NCBI RefSeq assembly: GCF_030010555.1
Contig: NZ_JASCQP010000024.1
Location: 1 to 64,000, forward strand
DNA length: 64,000 nucleotides
Direction of reading: 5' to 3'
Source: Halomonas rhizosphaerae
GTDB taxonomy: Bacteria > Pseudomonadota > Gammaproteobacteria > Pseudomonadales > Halomonadaceae
Part shown: piece by piece, positions 1 to 8,525 of the stretch
Layout of the letters: every line of letters starts with the position of its first letter
Position numbering within the stretch: the first letter of the stretch is position 1
The notes under the pieces: model-generated
The model's database searches: none
Seen by the model: the letters and a program-made list of their open reading frames with translations, nothing else
What the model was told of the DNA's origin: nothing
Translations under genes and position numbers: made by a program

Positions 1-18
1 TGTAGGGTCCCGGATGAT
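1..18 (+). repeat. Left terminal inverted repeat of the IS481-type element
   Basis: TGTAGGGTCCCGGATGAT is identical to the reverse complement of 1059-1076. It coincides with the first base of the window, which suggests the source contig ends at this repeat. Confidence 0.9.
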
Positions 19-985
19 TGACTACTCGCTTGGTAAATAGCGCTGGCCGTTTAGCCTCCCATTCTTTCATCGCTGCAATTGGTGATTGATGGTGCAGCGC
101 CTTCTGGGGGATATGGTGATTGTACAACCAACAATACCGCTTCAGCGTCTGCTCTAGATCCTCACCTGATGCATAGCATCGAGTGGCCAGCACATCGCTG
201 ATACGACCGTTGAAGCGCTCCACCATGCCGTTCGTCTGAGGCCGCCCAGGCTTGATCAAGCGATGCTCGATGCCATGTGCCTGGCACTCCTGGTCAAACG
301 GATGCCGGCCGCTGGGCTTGCGCTCACCGGCCCGTGTGAAGCGATCGGTGAAGGATTTGCCGTTGTCAGTCAGCACCGTCTGGATCTTGAAGGGCGCCTT
401 CTCTTCCACCTGTTTCATGAACGCGCGAGCATCCTTCGCGGACTGGCTGCTGCGGACCTCCAGATACACCCAGCGCGTTGCCCGGTCGATGGCCACGTAC
501 AGGTAGCGCTTCTGCTGCTCGTCAGGCATCTGGGGCAGGTGCTTGATGTCGATGTGCACATACCCCGGTTCGTAGTCCTTGAAAGGCTTGTATCGGGGCG
601 TCTCATCACCGCCGACATCTTGACGGGCCAGCTCCGCGAGCGTTGGCACGTCACGCCGCTTGAGCATGCGGTGCAGGCCGGAACGTGACAGCCGAGGGTT
701 CAGGAACTCGCGGGCAACGATCAGCAGATCATCGAGGCCGAGCCGAAGAAACTCGCGAGCGGCGACCAGCACTTCCTCCTGCTCGTGGGTGAGCGTGGTC
801 AGCAGGTTGTGGCGCGTGTGGGGTCGATCATGGACATCGCCTCGGTAGCGCCAACGGCGAATGGTCGAGTCGGACACACCGTACTGACGGGCCAGTTCGC
901 TGTCACTGATACTGGCGGACGCTGCCTGGATCTCAGCACGAATCTTCGGTGTCGTCGTCGCTTGCTTATGCAGCTTGATGTCCAT
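1..985 (-). CDS. IS481-family transposase (3' end at window edge)
   Basis: DDE transposase that cuts and rejoins the element ends. From the ATG at 985 the minus frame is open for 328 codons to the window edge; the stop must lie at or just past the element end, so the gene is nearly complete. An N-terminal helix-turn-helix (sequence around SDSELARQYGVSDSTIRRW) precedes the rve-type catalytic core. The likely catalytic acids are the first Asp in VHIDIKHL, the Asp in VLTDNGKSFTD and the Glu in MVERFNGR. The C-terminal YNHHIPQKAL-type motif is also typical of the family. No frameshift is seen, so the copy may be active. Confidence 0.9.
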   Translation of the reverse strand, partial: MDIKLHKQATTTPKIRAEIQAASASISDSELARQYGVSDSTIRRWRYRGDVHDRPHTRHNLLTTLTHEQEEVLVAAREFLRLGLDDLLIVAREFLNPRLSRSGLHRMLKRRDVPTLAELARQDVGGDETPRYKPFKDYEPGYVHIDIKHLPQMPDEQQKRYLYVAIDRATRWVYLEVRSSQSAKDARAFMKQVEEKAPFKIQTVLTDNGKSFTDRFTRAGERKPSGRHPFDQECQAHGIEHRLIKPGRPQTNGMVERFNGRISDVLATRCYASGEDLEQTLKRYCWLYNHHIPQKALHHQSPIAAMKEWEAKRPALFTKRVVNHPGPY

Positions 986-1058
986 GAACCTGCTCCCGGA
1001 TGAATTGCTGTAGAAGCTCTCTGGCTGCCAGCAGAGGATAACTCCTATAGCTCAGTTG

Positions 1059-1076
1059 ATCATCCGGGACCCTACA
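1059..1076 (-). repeat. Right terminal inverted repeat of the IS481-type element
   Basis: ATCATCCGGGACCCTACA mirrors the left end at 1-18. The NRAMP-family coding frame resumes immediately outside it. Confidence 0.9.
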
Positions 1077-1357
1077 ACTACTGATTCGTTGGTTGCCAGC
1101 CCAAGCCGAACTGCCATATCATTAAAGACGAACATGAGCACTGCTGATACCAAGATAACCCACAATAGGACGTATCCATATTGGCTACCTGCTTGGACAG
1201 CGGATGTTAGGGCGCCAGGTCCGAATCTCCAGGCGCCAGCCACGAAGGCAGGCCCCATGAGGGCAAGCATTTGTGGAACTGAAAGTGAAAAGCGTGAGCG
1301 ATTATCAGCTATCGTTGAAGAGGCGGTACTTGGATTTTGCTTTGAGCCACTTTTCAT
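1077..1357 (-). pseudogene. NRAMP-family metal-ion transporter, 5' fragment cut by the IS
   Basis: About 94 codons of the N-terminus of an NRAMP-family proton/divalent-metal symporter. The diagnostic stretch is GPGALTSAVQAGSQYG in the first transmembrane helix, followed by further membrane segments. An AGGAGA ribosome-binding site precedes the ATG at 1357. The frame runs into the insertion sequence and stops within it at 1052, so the rest of the transporter is separated or lost. It lies downstream of, and in the same orientation as, the DapA-family gene, so the two may once have been co-transcribed. The exact substrate cannot be told from this fragment. Confidence 0.8.
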
Positions 1358-1477
1358 CCTGTTCTCCTGATAAGCTTATATTTTATAAGAAGGAGCGAGA
1401 GACTGGCCAGACGGTGATACCCCCTGGGGCACCACCGCCAGGTAATAGCTGTCTCTGAGACAAGCCCACCTTACGGC

Positions 1478-2395
1478 TCAGGCCAGTCCGGCTTCACGCA
1501 TGGCGTCAGCAATCTGTCGATCTGCGCCTTCAGCGAGCGGGCGCAGAGGTGCACGTACAGTGGCGTGATCAAGAATTCCGCGAGCTACGAGTGCCCACTT
1601 GAGCGCCACGGTGCCTTCCATGTGCGAGCCCCGGTGGTAGACATTCTTGGTCACGGGAAGCAGTCGATCATGAAGTTCCCGCGCCTTAGCGTAGTCCTTG
1701 GCCTTGCCAGCTTTGATCATCTCGATAAGTGGCTCAGGAGCAATACCACCGTAACCTACCAGTGCTCCATCCACATCGAACATGGTGTGCAGCAGGTACT
1801 CATCGTGGCAAGTCAGGATTTGCAGGTCCGGCTGCTCAGCGCGAATCACAGGAATTTCTGTGTCCCAGCGCTTCATGTTACGCACACCGTTTTTCATGGC
1901 AAAGACGCCAGGCTGCGCTGCAATATCAAGCTGTGTCTGAAGGTTGTAGTTGGCCTTGGTGTTATCCGGGTACTGGAAGAGGATGAGTGGCAGCCCACTT
2001 TCAGCGTGGATGCGGCGGTAACGCTCCTGCGGGGCACCTTCTTGGTAGCCGAACCGCAGCCATCCATGTGACGGGTAGACCAGCCCCGCAGAAGCGCCAG
2101 CCTTGACTGCACGCTTGGCTTCTTCAGCAGCAACGTAATCGCCTTCGCCTGTGATGCCAGCGATGATGGGAATTTCACCTTTCACCGATTCGACGAATGC
2201 TTCGATGACGCTTGTTTGCTCTTGGGAGGTGAGGAAGGTGCCTTCCCCGGCATGGCCTAGCACTACCAACCCTTTGACACCATCGATGCTTCCCAGCCAG
2301 GCGCCTAATTTGTTGATCGCCGCGTAGTCGATTTCGCCATCACGGGTGAAGGGGGTGACCGGTGCGGGGGTAAGGCCTCGGAGGTCCAGACTCAT
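1478..2395 (-). CDS. Dihydrodipicolinate synthase (DapA/NAL) family aldolase or lyase
   Basis: A 305-aa TIM-barrel class I aldolase of the DapA/N-acetylneuraminate lyase family. The barrel lysine that forms the Schiff base is probably the Lys in VFAMKNGVRN, and the tyrosine in LILFQYPD occupies the usual proton-relay position. GLVVLGHAGEGTFLT replaces the usual GxxGE motif. The substrate is unknown; the LacI partner and separate location suggest a catabolic 2-keto-acid lyase or dehydratase rather than lysine biosynthesis. AGGA precedes the ATG at 2395. An 18-bp palindrome 29 bp upstream is a probable operator for the divergent LacI regulator. The downstream NRAMP-type gene, now broken, may belong to the same unit. 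Confidence 0.85.
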   Translation of the reverse strand: MSLDLRGLTPAPVTPFTRDGEIDYAAINKLGAWLGSIDGVKGLVVLGHAGEGTFLTSQEQTSVIEAFVESVKGEIPIIAGITGEGDYVAAEEAKRAVKAGASAGLVYPSHGWLRFGYQEGAPQERYRRIHAESGLPLILFQYPDNTKANYNLQTQLDIAAQPGVFAMKNGVRNMKRWDTEIPVIRAEQPDLQILTCHDEYLLHTMFDVDGALVGYGGIAPEPLIEMIKAGKAKDYAKARELHDRLLPVTKNVYHRGSHMEGTVALKWALVARGILDHATVRAPLRPLAEGADRQIADAMREAGLA

Positions 2396-2423
2396 GGTAA
2401 TTCCTCATGTACGTGGTTATGAT

Positions 2424-2441
2424 ATCGTTCCTGGGAACGAT
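2424..2441. promoter_or_regulatory. Perfect palindrome, probable LacI-family operator
   Basis: ATCGTTCC-TG-GGAACGAT has eight-base arms that match without error. It lies 29 bp upstream of the DapA-family start and 231 bp upstream of the divergent lacI-type gene. Size and symmetry fit operators of the LacI/GntR-I group. Binding is inferred from position. Confidence 0.7.
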
Positions 2442-2672
2442 TGCATGGTGGCTCGGGAAGTCAGCCTCGTCAAATACGACTTTGGTCTAGGGCGGCGCTG
2501 GGCTGGGCAATTTGCCTTGTCATGGTGGGGTTGGATCGAGGGGGAGGGGGCATGCTGCTGTATGATCGCGACCGAATCGCCCAAGTCGTGTAGGTTAGTA
2601 ATTGCCTATGAGCACGAAGGGCACCTGGATGGCGCTTCCTTGACGTAGATAGTGGTAGGGACTCGAGCATCG

Positions 2673-3677
2673 ATGAATGAGAAACCGGTAACTATGCGTG
2701 ACGTTGCTAAGGCCGCAGGCGTAAGCACGTCTACCGTCTCGCGCGTCTTAGACGAACGTCTACCTCCTTCCAAAAGTCCAGCAGCCCAGCGGGTGAAAGA
2801 GGTTGCGGACGCGCTCGGATACAAGCGCGATATTCTTGCCTCTAGCTTGCGACGGGGGGGGACCGGCACCATCGGTGTGTTGGTTCCGCGCTTGAGTGAC
2901 ACGGTCATGGCACTGATCTATGAGGCTATTGCTCGTGCCGCTATGGACCGGCAATGTTTTGCCATCGTAGCCACCTGTGGTGACGACCCTGACAGTGAAC
3001 GCCAGGCGGCTGAGTCGCTGTTGAATAGGCGAGTTGATGGGTTGATCTTGGCGACCAGCAGGCTTGATGATCAGCTACCCTCACGGTTGAGAGCCCAAGG
3101 CGTTCCACATTCCTTAGTACTGAGAACCGATGGGATCAGCCCTTCGTCAGTGGGTGACGATTCTCAGGGTGGCTATCTAGCTACCCGGCATTTGCTTGAT
3201 CTTGGCCACCGGGATATTGGGCTAGTGGCTGGACCGAGTTTCGCCTCCAACGCCCGAGGGAGACAAGAAGGATTCCGTCGCGCAATGCGTGACGCGGGGG
3301 TTCAGGTGCGAGAAGAGTGGGTTGTCGAGTCGGGTTTCAGTATTGAGTCAGGGGAAGCGGCTGGTTTCGACCTCCTCTCGCAACAGGAGCGCCCCACAGC
3401 TATTTTTGCTGTCAATGATAATCTTGCCATCGGCGTTATGGCCGCTGCACATCGTCTTGGAATCATGGTCGGACAATCGCTTTCTCTTGTCGGTTATAAC
3501 GACACGCCTCTAGCAAGCCGTCTACCGGTCCCTTTGACCTCTGTGCATATCCCATTCGATGTTATCGCTCAACAGGCAATTGAGCTTCTTTTTAAAGATA
3601 ACCTTGAAGAAGGTTTGTTTATCAAGCGTGTTATGCCCAGCTTGATTCCAAGAGATTCATCAGTTAGGTATCGGTGA
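2673..3677 (+). CDS. LacI-family transcriptional regulator
   Basis: A 334-aa repressor. The N-terminal helix-turn-helix (VTMRDVAKAAGVSTSTVSRV) is the classic LacI DNA-binding motif, followed by a hinge and a periplasmic-binding-protein-like effector domain (GTIGVLVPRLSD, then FAVNDNLAIGVM and LVGYNDTPLA). The ATG at 2673 follows TAGGGA by about 11 bases; an in-frame GTG at 2652 is the alternative start. It is divergent from the DapA-family gene and most likely controls it through the 2424-2441 palindrome. The effector is probably the aldolase substrate or a relative. Confidence 0.9.
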   Translation: MNEKPVTMRDVAKAAGVSTSTVSRVLDERLPPSKSPAAQRVKEVADALGYKRDILASSLRRGGTGTIGVLVPRLSDTVMALIYEAIARAAMDRQCFAIVATCGDDPDSERQAAESLLNRRVDGLILATSRLDDQLPSRLRAQGVPHSLVLRTDGISPSSVGDDSQGGYLATRHLLDLGHRDIGLVAGPSFASNARGRQEGFRRAMRDAGVQVREEWVVESGFSIESGEAAGFDLLSQQERPTAIFAVNDNLAIGVMAAAHRLGIMVGQSLSLVGYNDTPLASRLPVPLTSVHIPFDVIAQQAIELLFKDNLEEGLFIKRVMPSLIPRDSSVRYR

Positions 3678-3726
3678 GATAGAGAAGATTTCTTGCCATG
3701 GAGCATCATGATTTAACTATACAATA

Positions 3727-3900
3727 TGGAGTGGAGCTACAGGGATTACCACGGCGGCTGGCATTTGGTTCACGGTCGCGACAGGAATAGCCGTTGGCCT
3801 GGGGCGCGAGCAAACCGCTGTGCTGTGTACTGCTTTGGCTTGGTTGGTACTATATGTAATGCCTTTCTTCATTCGCTTAACGCTCAAGAAAATTCCATAA
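3727..3900 (+). pseudogene. MgtC/SapB-family remnant
   Basis: The frame ending at the TAA at 3898-3900 encodes GATGITTAAGIWFTVATG followed by IAVGLGREQTAVL and a hydrophobic tail. This matches the conserved GLTTAAxxW membrane segment of MgtC/SapB proteins. Only about 58 codons remain and there is no start codon or preceding membrane domain, so the gene is 5'-truncated. It directly follows the LacI-type gene, marking a deletion or insertion junction. The assignment rests on the single motif. Confidence 0.55.
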
Positions 3901-4375
3901 CCCTGGACACTCAAGCATTAGATTATTTTCAGAACATCGGCGTAACATCTGACTAATCAATTGAATGCGCGCCCCACACCTACAGTCACTTGGCGCTCAT
4001 GGCTCGCGCCAGTGATCACAGGTTCTTCTTCACATCATATCAACCCTTCGAACGTCCACTCCTGGCCGGATGGAGAAGTTTACGCCACGCTGATGCAAAA
4101 GTTTGGCAACTGACGACCCGAAGCGGCCATGTCGGAAAAGGTAGCGGGCGTGCGAATTTTGGGGGCTACCTTCGGATTGGGCAGGCAGGCGAAGGTGAAC
4201 GGAGTGTCCTAGACTCGCTGGTATGGCGGGGCCGCCGGCAAGCGTGGCCGTTTTCCGGCGCTGCTCGCCCGCAGCGCCTACAGGCGTCCGGCCGCCTCAG
4301 TGGAGCGATCCAGGGACTGCGGTGGACTTGTGAACGACGCAGGTGGATTTCCTGTCCTTTCCAAGGGAGGGCACC
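3901..4375. other. Non-coding stretch, nothing recognised
   Basis: 475 bases between the MgtC remnant and the selenium-binding protein gene. Open frames here lack ribosome-binding sites and protein-like composition. The promoter of the downstream pair presumably lies in its right half, but no convincing -35/-10 pair could be picked. Confidence 0.5.
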
Positions 4376-5776
4376 ATGACTTTTCGACCCGACCCGACAT
4401 TCCACGCCACGGCGCAGCTGGCCATGCGGGCGCCCGTGGAGAACTATGGCTTCACCGTGATGCTCAGCCCGGACGGCGCGCAACCGGACGCGCTCGCCGT
4501 GGTCGATCTGAATCCGGACTCGGATCGCTATGGCACCATCGTGCACACCCTGGCCATGCCCTATACAGGCGACGAGTTCCATCATTTCGGCTGGAACGCC
4601 TGTTCCTCGTCGCTGTCGCCGATGTCCGGTCATGCCTTCCTCGAGCGCCGCTACCTGATCGTGCCGGGGATTCGGTCCTCGCGCATCTACGTGATCGACG
4701 TGAAAGATCCGCTCGACGCGAAGATCCACAAGATCATCGAGCCCGAAGAGGTTTTCGAGAAGACCGGTTATTCGCGCCCCCACACCGTCCATTGCGGGCC
4801 CGAGGGCATCTATATCTCGACACTCGGTGGCGGCGGAGCGGACGGTACGGACGGACCGCCCGGCGTCTTCATCATGGATTGCGAGACCTTCGAGATCCTC
4901 GGCCGTTACGAGATGGATCGGGGCAAGCAGGACAAGCATTACGATTTCTGGTGGAACCTGCCGCAGGACTACATGGTCAGCTCCGAATGGGGGCTGCCGC
5001 CGCAGTTCGAGAATGGCATCGTCGCCGAGGACCTTCTGGCGAACCGGTACGGCCATTCGATCCATTTCTGGGATCTGCGCCGGCGCAAGAATATCCAGAC
5101 GATGGATTTCGGCGAGAACTACCAGATGGCGCTGGAAATCCGGCCCGCGCACGACCCGAAGAAATCCTACGGTTTTTGCGGCATTGTCGTGGACACCACC
5201 AACCTGCAAGGCGCGATCTTCACCTGGTGGCGCGGTGACGATGGCACCTGGCAGTCCAAAAAGACCATCACCATCGATCCGCGCCCCGAGGCGGCGGAAA
5301 ACCTGCCGCCGCTCCTGCAGGGGTTCGAGGCGGTGCCACCGCTGGTCACCGATATCGATCTCAGTCTCGACGACAAGTACCTGTACGTGGCCTGTTGGGG
5401 CCTGGGCGAGATGCACCAGTATGACGTGTCGGACCCCATGAACCCGGTCCTGACCGGAAAGGTGGAACTGGGCGGCATCGCCCGAGGCACGCCCCATCCA
5501 GGCGGCGGGGCCTTCGTCTTTGGCCCGCAGATGGTCGAGATCAGCCGCGACGGTAAACGGGTCTACTGGACCAACTCGCTCTATTCCTCATGGGACAATC
5601 AGTTCTATCCCGGGCAGGAGGGCGGCCAGATGGTCATGGCCCGTGTCGGTGACAATGGCGGTCTGACGCTCGATCCCGATTTCTACGTCGATTTCCCCAA
5701 GGGCTATCGCGCCCACCAGATCCGGCTTGAGGGCGGCGATTGCTCGACCGACAGTTTCTGCTATCCCAACCTCTGA
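4376..5776 (+). CDS. mtoX: SBP56-family selenium-binding protein / methanethiol oxidase
   Basis: A 466-aa beta-propeller protein of the SBP56/SELENBP1 family. Members characterised as methanethiol oxidases (bacterial MtoX, human SELENBP1) convert methanethiol to formaldehyde, sulfide and peroxide with a bound copper. Family blocks present are FHHFGWNACSSS, SSRIYVIDVKDPL, RPHTVHCGPEG, TDIDLSLDDKYLYVACWG, TNSLYSSWDNQFYPG and the C-terminal HQIRLEGGDCSTDSF. Several conserved histidines (FHHF, PHTVH, AHQ) could bind copper. From a remembered alignment, the residue matching human Cys57 is Gly (RYGTIVHTL). AAGGGAGGG precedes the ATG at 4376; an in-frame upstream ATG at 4343 lacks one. No signal peptide is apparent. 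The next gene begins at the first base after the stop. Confidence 0.88.
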   Translation: MTFRPDPTFHATAQLAMRAPVENYGFTVMLSPDGAQPDALAVVDLNPDSDRYGTIVHTLAMPYTGDEFHHFGWNACSSSLSPMSGHAFLERRYLIVPGIRSSRIYVIDVKDPLDAKIHKIIEPEEVFEKTGYSRPHTVHCGPEGIYISTLGGGGADGTDGPPGVFIMDCETFEILGRYEMDRGKQDKHYDFWWNLPQDYMVSSEWGLPPQFENGIVAEDLLANRYGHSIHFWDLRRRKNIQTMDFGENYQMALEIRPAHDPKKSYGFCGIVVDTTNLQGAIFTWWRGDDGTWQSKKTITIDPRPEAAENLPPLLQGFEAVPPLVTDIDLSLDDKYLYVACWGLGEMHQYDVSDPMNPVLTGKVELGGIARGTPHPGGGAFVFGPQMVEISRDGKRVYWTNSLYSSWDNQFYPGQEGGQMVMARVGDNGGLTLDPDFYVDFPKGYRAHQIRLEGGDCSTDSFCYPNL

Positions 5777-6451
5777 ATGGGGCTCGACGACGCGGGCACG
5801 GTGACGGCCCTTTGGGGGGCCGTCCTGCTTTCCGGGTTCTATCACGGCGTCAATCCCGGGATGGGGTGGCCGCTTGCCGTATCGTCCGGCTTGATGGACG
5901 GGCGGGGCCAGGCCATGGTCAAGGCGCTCGGGGCGCTGGCGGCCGGCCACCTTCTGGCGATGCTGGCGATCCTGCTGCCCTTCTCCATGATGACCGTACT
6001 GCTCGACTGGCAGACCGAAATCCGCGTCGGCGCCGCAGCACTGGTGATTGCCGCAGGCGCCTACCTGCTGATCAATCGCCGGCATCCGAGGATTCTTGCC
6101 CGGGTGCATCCCTCGCGCCTGGTGCTCTGGTCGTTTCTCGCCGCGATGGCGCACGGTGCGGGCTTGATGCTGCTGCCGATCTACCTGGGCATTTCCGGAA
6201 CTGAGCCGGGCGAGGCCGGCCACGCGGCCGCGCGCGAACTGATGGGGCGCAACATCGGCTCGGCGTTCGTCGTGGCGCTGGCGCATACCGCCGCCATGAC
6301 GGTGGCCGGTGGCGTGATCGCCACAGGGACCTATTACTACCTCGGGCTCAGGTTTCTGAAGCGCACATGGTTCAACCTCGATGTGGTCTGGGCGTTGAGC
6401 CTGATCCTCGTCGGTCTCTCGGGGCTGTATCTGGCCATCAACGGGCACTGA
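5777..6451 (+). CDS. Polytopic membrane protein, NicO/HupE-like, partner of the SBP56 protein
   Basis: A 224-aa protein with about six hydrophobic segments. The early GFYHGVNPGMGW motif resembles the HxxxPGHG signature in the first helix of NicO/RcnA-type metal exporters, and a second conserved-looking histidine lies in FLAAMAHGAGLML. Its ATG directly follows the TGA of the SBP56 gene, so the two are almost surely co-translated. A role in exporting or supplying a metal or small product for the oxidase is possible but unproven. Known mtoX operons carry SCO1- and MauG-type copper-maturation genes instead, so this partner is unusual. Confidence 0.6.
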   Translation: MGLDDAGTVTALWGAVLLSGFYHGVNPGMGWPLAVSSGLMDGRGQAMVKALGALAAGHLLAMLAILLPFSMMTVLLDWQTEIRVGAAALVIAAGAYLLINRRHPRILARVHPSRLVLWSFLAAMAHGAGLMLLPIYLGISGTEPGEAGHAAARELMGRNIGSAFVVALAHTAAMTVAGGVIATGTYYYLGLRFLKRTWFNLDVVWALSLILVGLSGLYLAINGH

Positions 6452-6683
6452 GGCAGGCGCGGACACGATCTCGGGCCGAGCTGTTTGCCAGGCTGTTTGG
6501 TGGTGCGTGGCGTAGGCTTTGCAACGGTTCGCGGCGACTGTCGAGGGGGCGATATCGCCGACGTCGGCCTCGGCCGTGACCAACGCTCTGCCCTCAGCAG
6601 TGCTCCTTGCGGGAGAATGGGGCCACAATAGGGCAATGCCACAGCCTTCACATAGCCTCGCGACTTCTCCGGTGGTTACCCCA

Positions 6684-7888
6684 TCACGCCTCGTCTTCCA
6701 CTTCCTGACTCATCACGACCCGGTTCCTGCCGCCGTGCTTCCCGGCGTATAGAGCCTGGTCGGCCTGGTTTATCAGGTCGGCCAAGTCGGTCTCCTCGTT
6801 GACAACTCCGGCGATACCGATGGTGACGGTCAGGCGGTGTCGGGCATCTCCTCCCTCACCGGTAGCTCGGCGACCTTGCTCTGCAGGCGCTCCGCTACCA
6901 TGTGCGCGTCCTTCAGGTGCGTGTCCGGCAGGGCCACGATGAACTCCTCGCCTCCGAAAAGACCGATCACATCCTGGGGCCGGAGGGATCGCTTGCAAGT
7001 TTCCGCGATCGCGGCCAGCACCCGGTCGTCCTGGCTGTGCCCCCAGGTATCGTTGATGGCCTTGAAGTGGTCCACGTCGATCATCATCAGGCTGAAGGGT
7101 GACCTGTCGAATTGCGCTCGCAGTAGCAGGTCCTGGGCTCGGGTCATGAAATGACCGCGACTGTCCAGGCCCGTCAAACCATCCCGTTCGGCGACCCTGC
7201 GCAGCTGGGCTTCCAGCGACTTCCGGTGAGAGATTTCCTCGGCCATCTGCTGGTTCTGGATACGCTCTTCCTGCAGAAGCTCGAACTGCTTTCGCTGCAG
7301 CTTTTCCAGGCGCAGCAGCGCGAAGAAGCCCACGGCATTGGTCATGATGAGCAGCAGCGATATGCGCAGTGCCACCACTGCAGGAGTGTCCGCCACCATC
7401 ACCGCTGAGGCCAGGAAACCCAGGCTCAGGTAGAGGCTGGCGGTGGCCACCACGGGCAGCAGGTTGGGGATCAGCAGGTAGAACGCCATGGTGGCGACCA
7501 CCACCGCGGTGACTTGGGTGGGCAGGCTCTCGGGGCGCAAGGGAATGATCAGGATGATGCCCGTCGCCAATATCCAGAGGGGCAGGGCGTGCAGCCACAC
7601 CCGGCGGTTATAGTCGCCGGCGCGTCCGATCAGGAAGGCCAGCACCAGGCAGGAAACCACCACCAACAGGCGCATGGCGAGCAGCAGGGTGAGCTCGGTG
7701 CTCACGCCGGTGTAGTGGTAGTCGGAAATGGCAAACATGCCGAAGACCAGGGCCGCCACGCAGAGCGCAAGGCCGGACTCGAGGCGCACCCTGGGCGTGA
7801 TCTCCCGGCGATACGTCGCCTCCCTGACCGGTTCGCGAAACTGACCGGTCAGCCGGTGCAGCGGGTCTCTTGTGATGGGTGACGACAA
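6684..7888 (-). pseudogene. Membrane-anchored diguanylate cyclase (GGDEF), frameshifted near its 3' end
   Basis: GGDEF proteins make cyclic di-GMP from two GTP. About six transmembrane helices (roughly codons 15-170) lead to a short helical linker (LEKLQRKQFELLQEERIQ) and a GGDEF domain with DGLTGLDSR, MMIDVDHFKAINDTWGHS and the active-site GGEEF. The main frame stops after EEMPDTA at 6830. The missing C-terminus (LTVTIGIAGVV to NQADQALYAGKHGGRNRVV) continues in another frame to 6684, so one base is missing or extra near 6838-6845. The frame extends upstream into a repeat element; a TTG at 7888 preceded by GGGAGAG is the most plausible start. It could be a true pseudogene or a sequencing error. 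Confidence 0.75.
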
Positions 7889-7916
7889 AGGGCGACTCTC
7901 CCTGTCCCTTAGAGAT

Positions 7917-8064
7917 CTAGGCTTTGTCCGAAAACTGGCTGCGCTCGGGCCATACGGCGTTAAAAATCGACTCAAAGTACTCATTTACACCTCGTAAACT
8001 CTGTCTTTTCGCCGATTTTTTCCTTGTCTGACCTTCGGTCGCCGACTTTTCAGAAAAAGCCTAG
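7917..8064. repeat. MITE-like palindromic element, 148 bp
   Basis: Terminal inverted repeats CTAGGCTTTGTCCGAAAA (7917-7934) and TTTTCAGAAAAAGCCTAG (8047-8064) match at 16 of 18 positions when folded. The interior is also imperfectly self-complementary (GTTAAAAATCGAC against GCCGATTTTTTCC). It has no coding capacity. It abuts two damaged genes: the GGDEF gene, whose frame reads into it, and the hypothetical gene at 8065-8525. It resembles small non-autonomous transposable repeats of gammaproteobacteria. Confidence 0.7.
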
Positions 8065-8525
8065 TATCTCGGTGATCTTTAGCTCGCCGTTCGACAAGAC
8101 CTTGGATGAGAGAGACAGCGGAGTCCCCCTGCTCTGCCAGCTTCCGTTGCCAGCCTCGGCGTCTGATAGAGTCATCTTGCTGTTGTGGTACCAGCTGACA
8201 AATTCAGAGTCTTGCAGCAAGGAACCGAGAGACTCGCGCACCCTTGCTCCCACCGCGCTCTGATCGGGGCTGATCAGGCTGGCAAGAATACGCTGCAGCT
8301 CAGGATGTCGAGTCGAACAGCCTCCATGACACGCTGCCACTGCCGCCAGCGAGCCATGTCATCTGACTCGGCTTGCAAGTCCTCGAGCGTGTCCCACACC
8401 TCACATTCCAGGTAGAGGCCTGCCTCTGCCAGTGGCGCGCCGAACTCCTCGAGCAGCCTAGCGGCTTTATCTCCCGACAACTGCCATCTACCGTCTTTGC
8501 CTTCCGAAATGCGGGAGTCCGCCAC
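8065..8525 (-). pseudogene. Frameshifted hypothetical gene, 3' end interrupted by the MITE-like repeat
   Basis: Two consecutive minus-strand frames look like one broken gene. The first (start near 8525) encodes a hydrophilic, acidic segment rich in Leu and Glu (AARLLEEFGAPLAEAGLY, then QAESDDMARWRQWQRVMEA). The second continues with LQRILASLISPDQSAVGARV and FVSWYHNSKMTL. They overlap around 8274-8340 and need a frameshift to join. The second frame runs into the repeat, which supplies its final residues. The start is weak (GTG, no clear ribosome-binding site), so the original may have begun upstream. I do not recognise the family. Confidence 0.4.

Larger units (their letters stand above)
1..1076. 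mobile_element. IS481-family insertion sequence, apparently complete
   Basis: The element is bounded by 18-bp perfect terminal inverted repeats that begin with TGT, as is typical of IS481 members. The left repeat starts exactly at base 1 and the right repeat ends at 1076. A single transposase gene fills it on the minus strand. It sits inside an NRAMP-family transporter gene, whose 5' part continues from 1077. The left flank lies outside the window, so a target-site duplication cannot be checked. Confidence 0.9.

Noticed and set aside
3990..4379. Plus-strand open frame before the selenium-binding protein gene
   Set aside because: No ribosome-binding site, odd composition rich in Arg and Gly, and it overlaps the start of the real gene.
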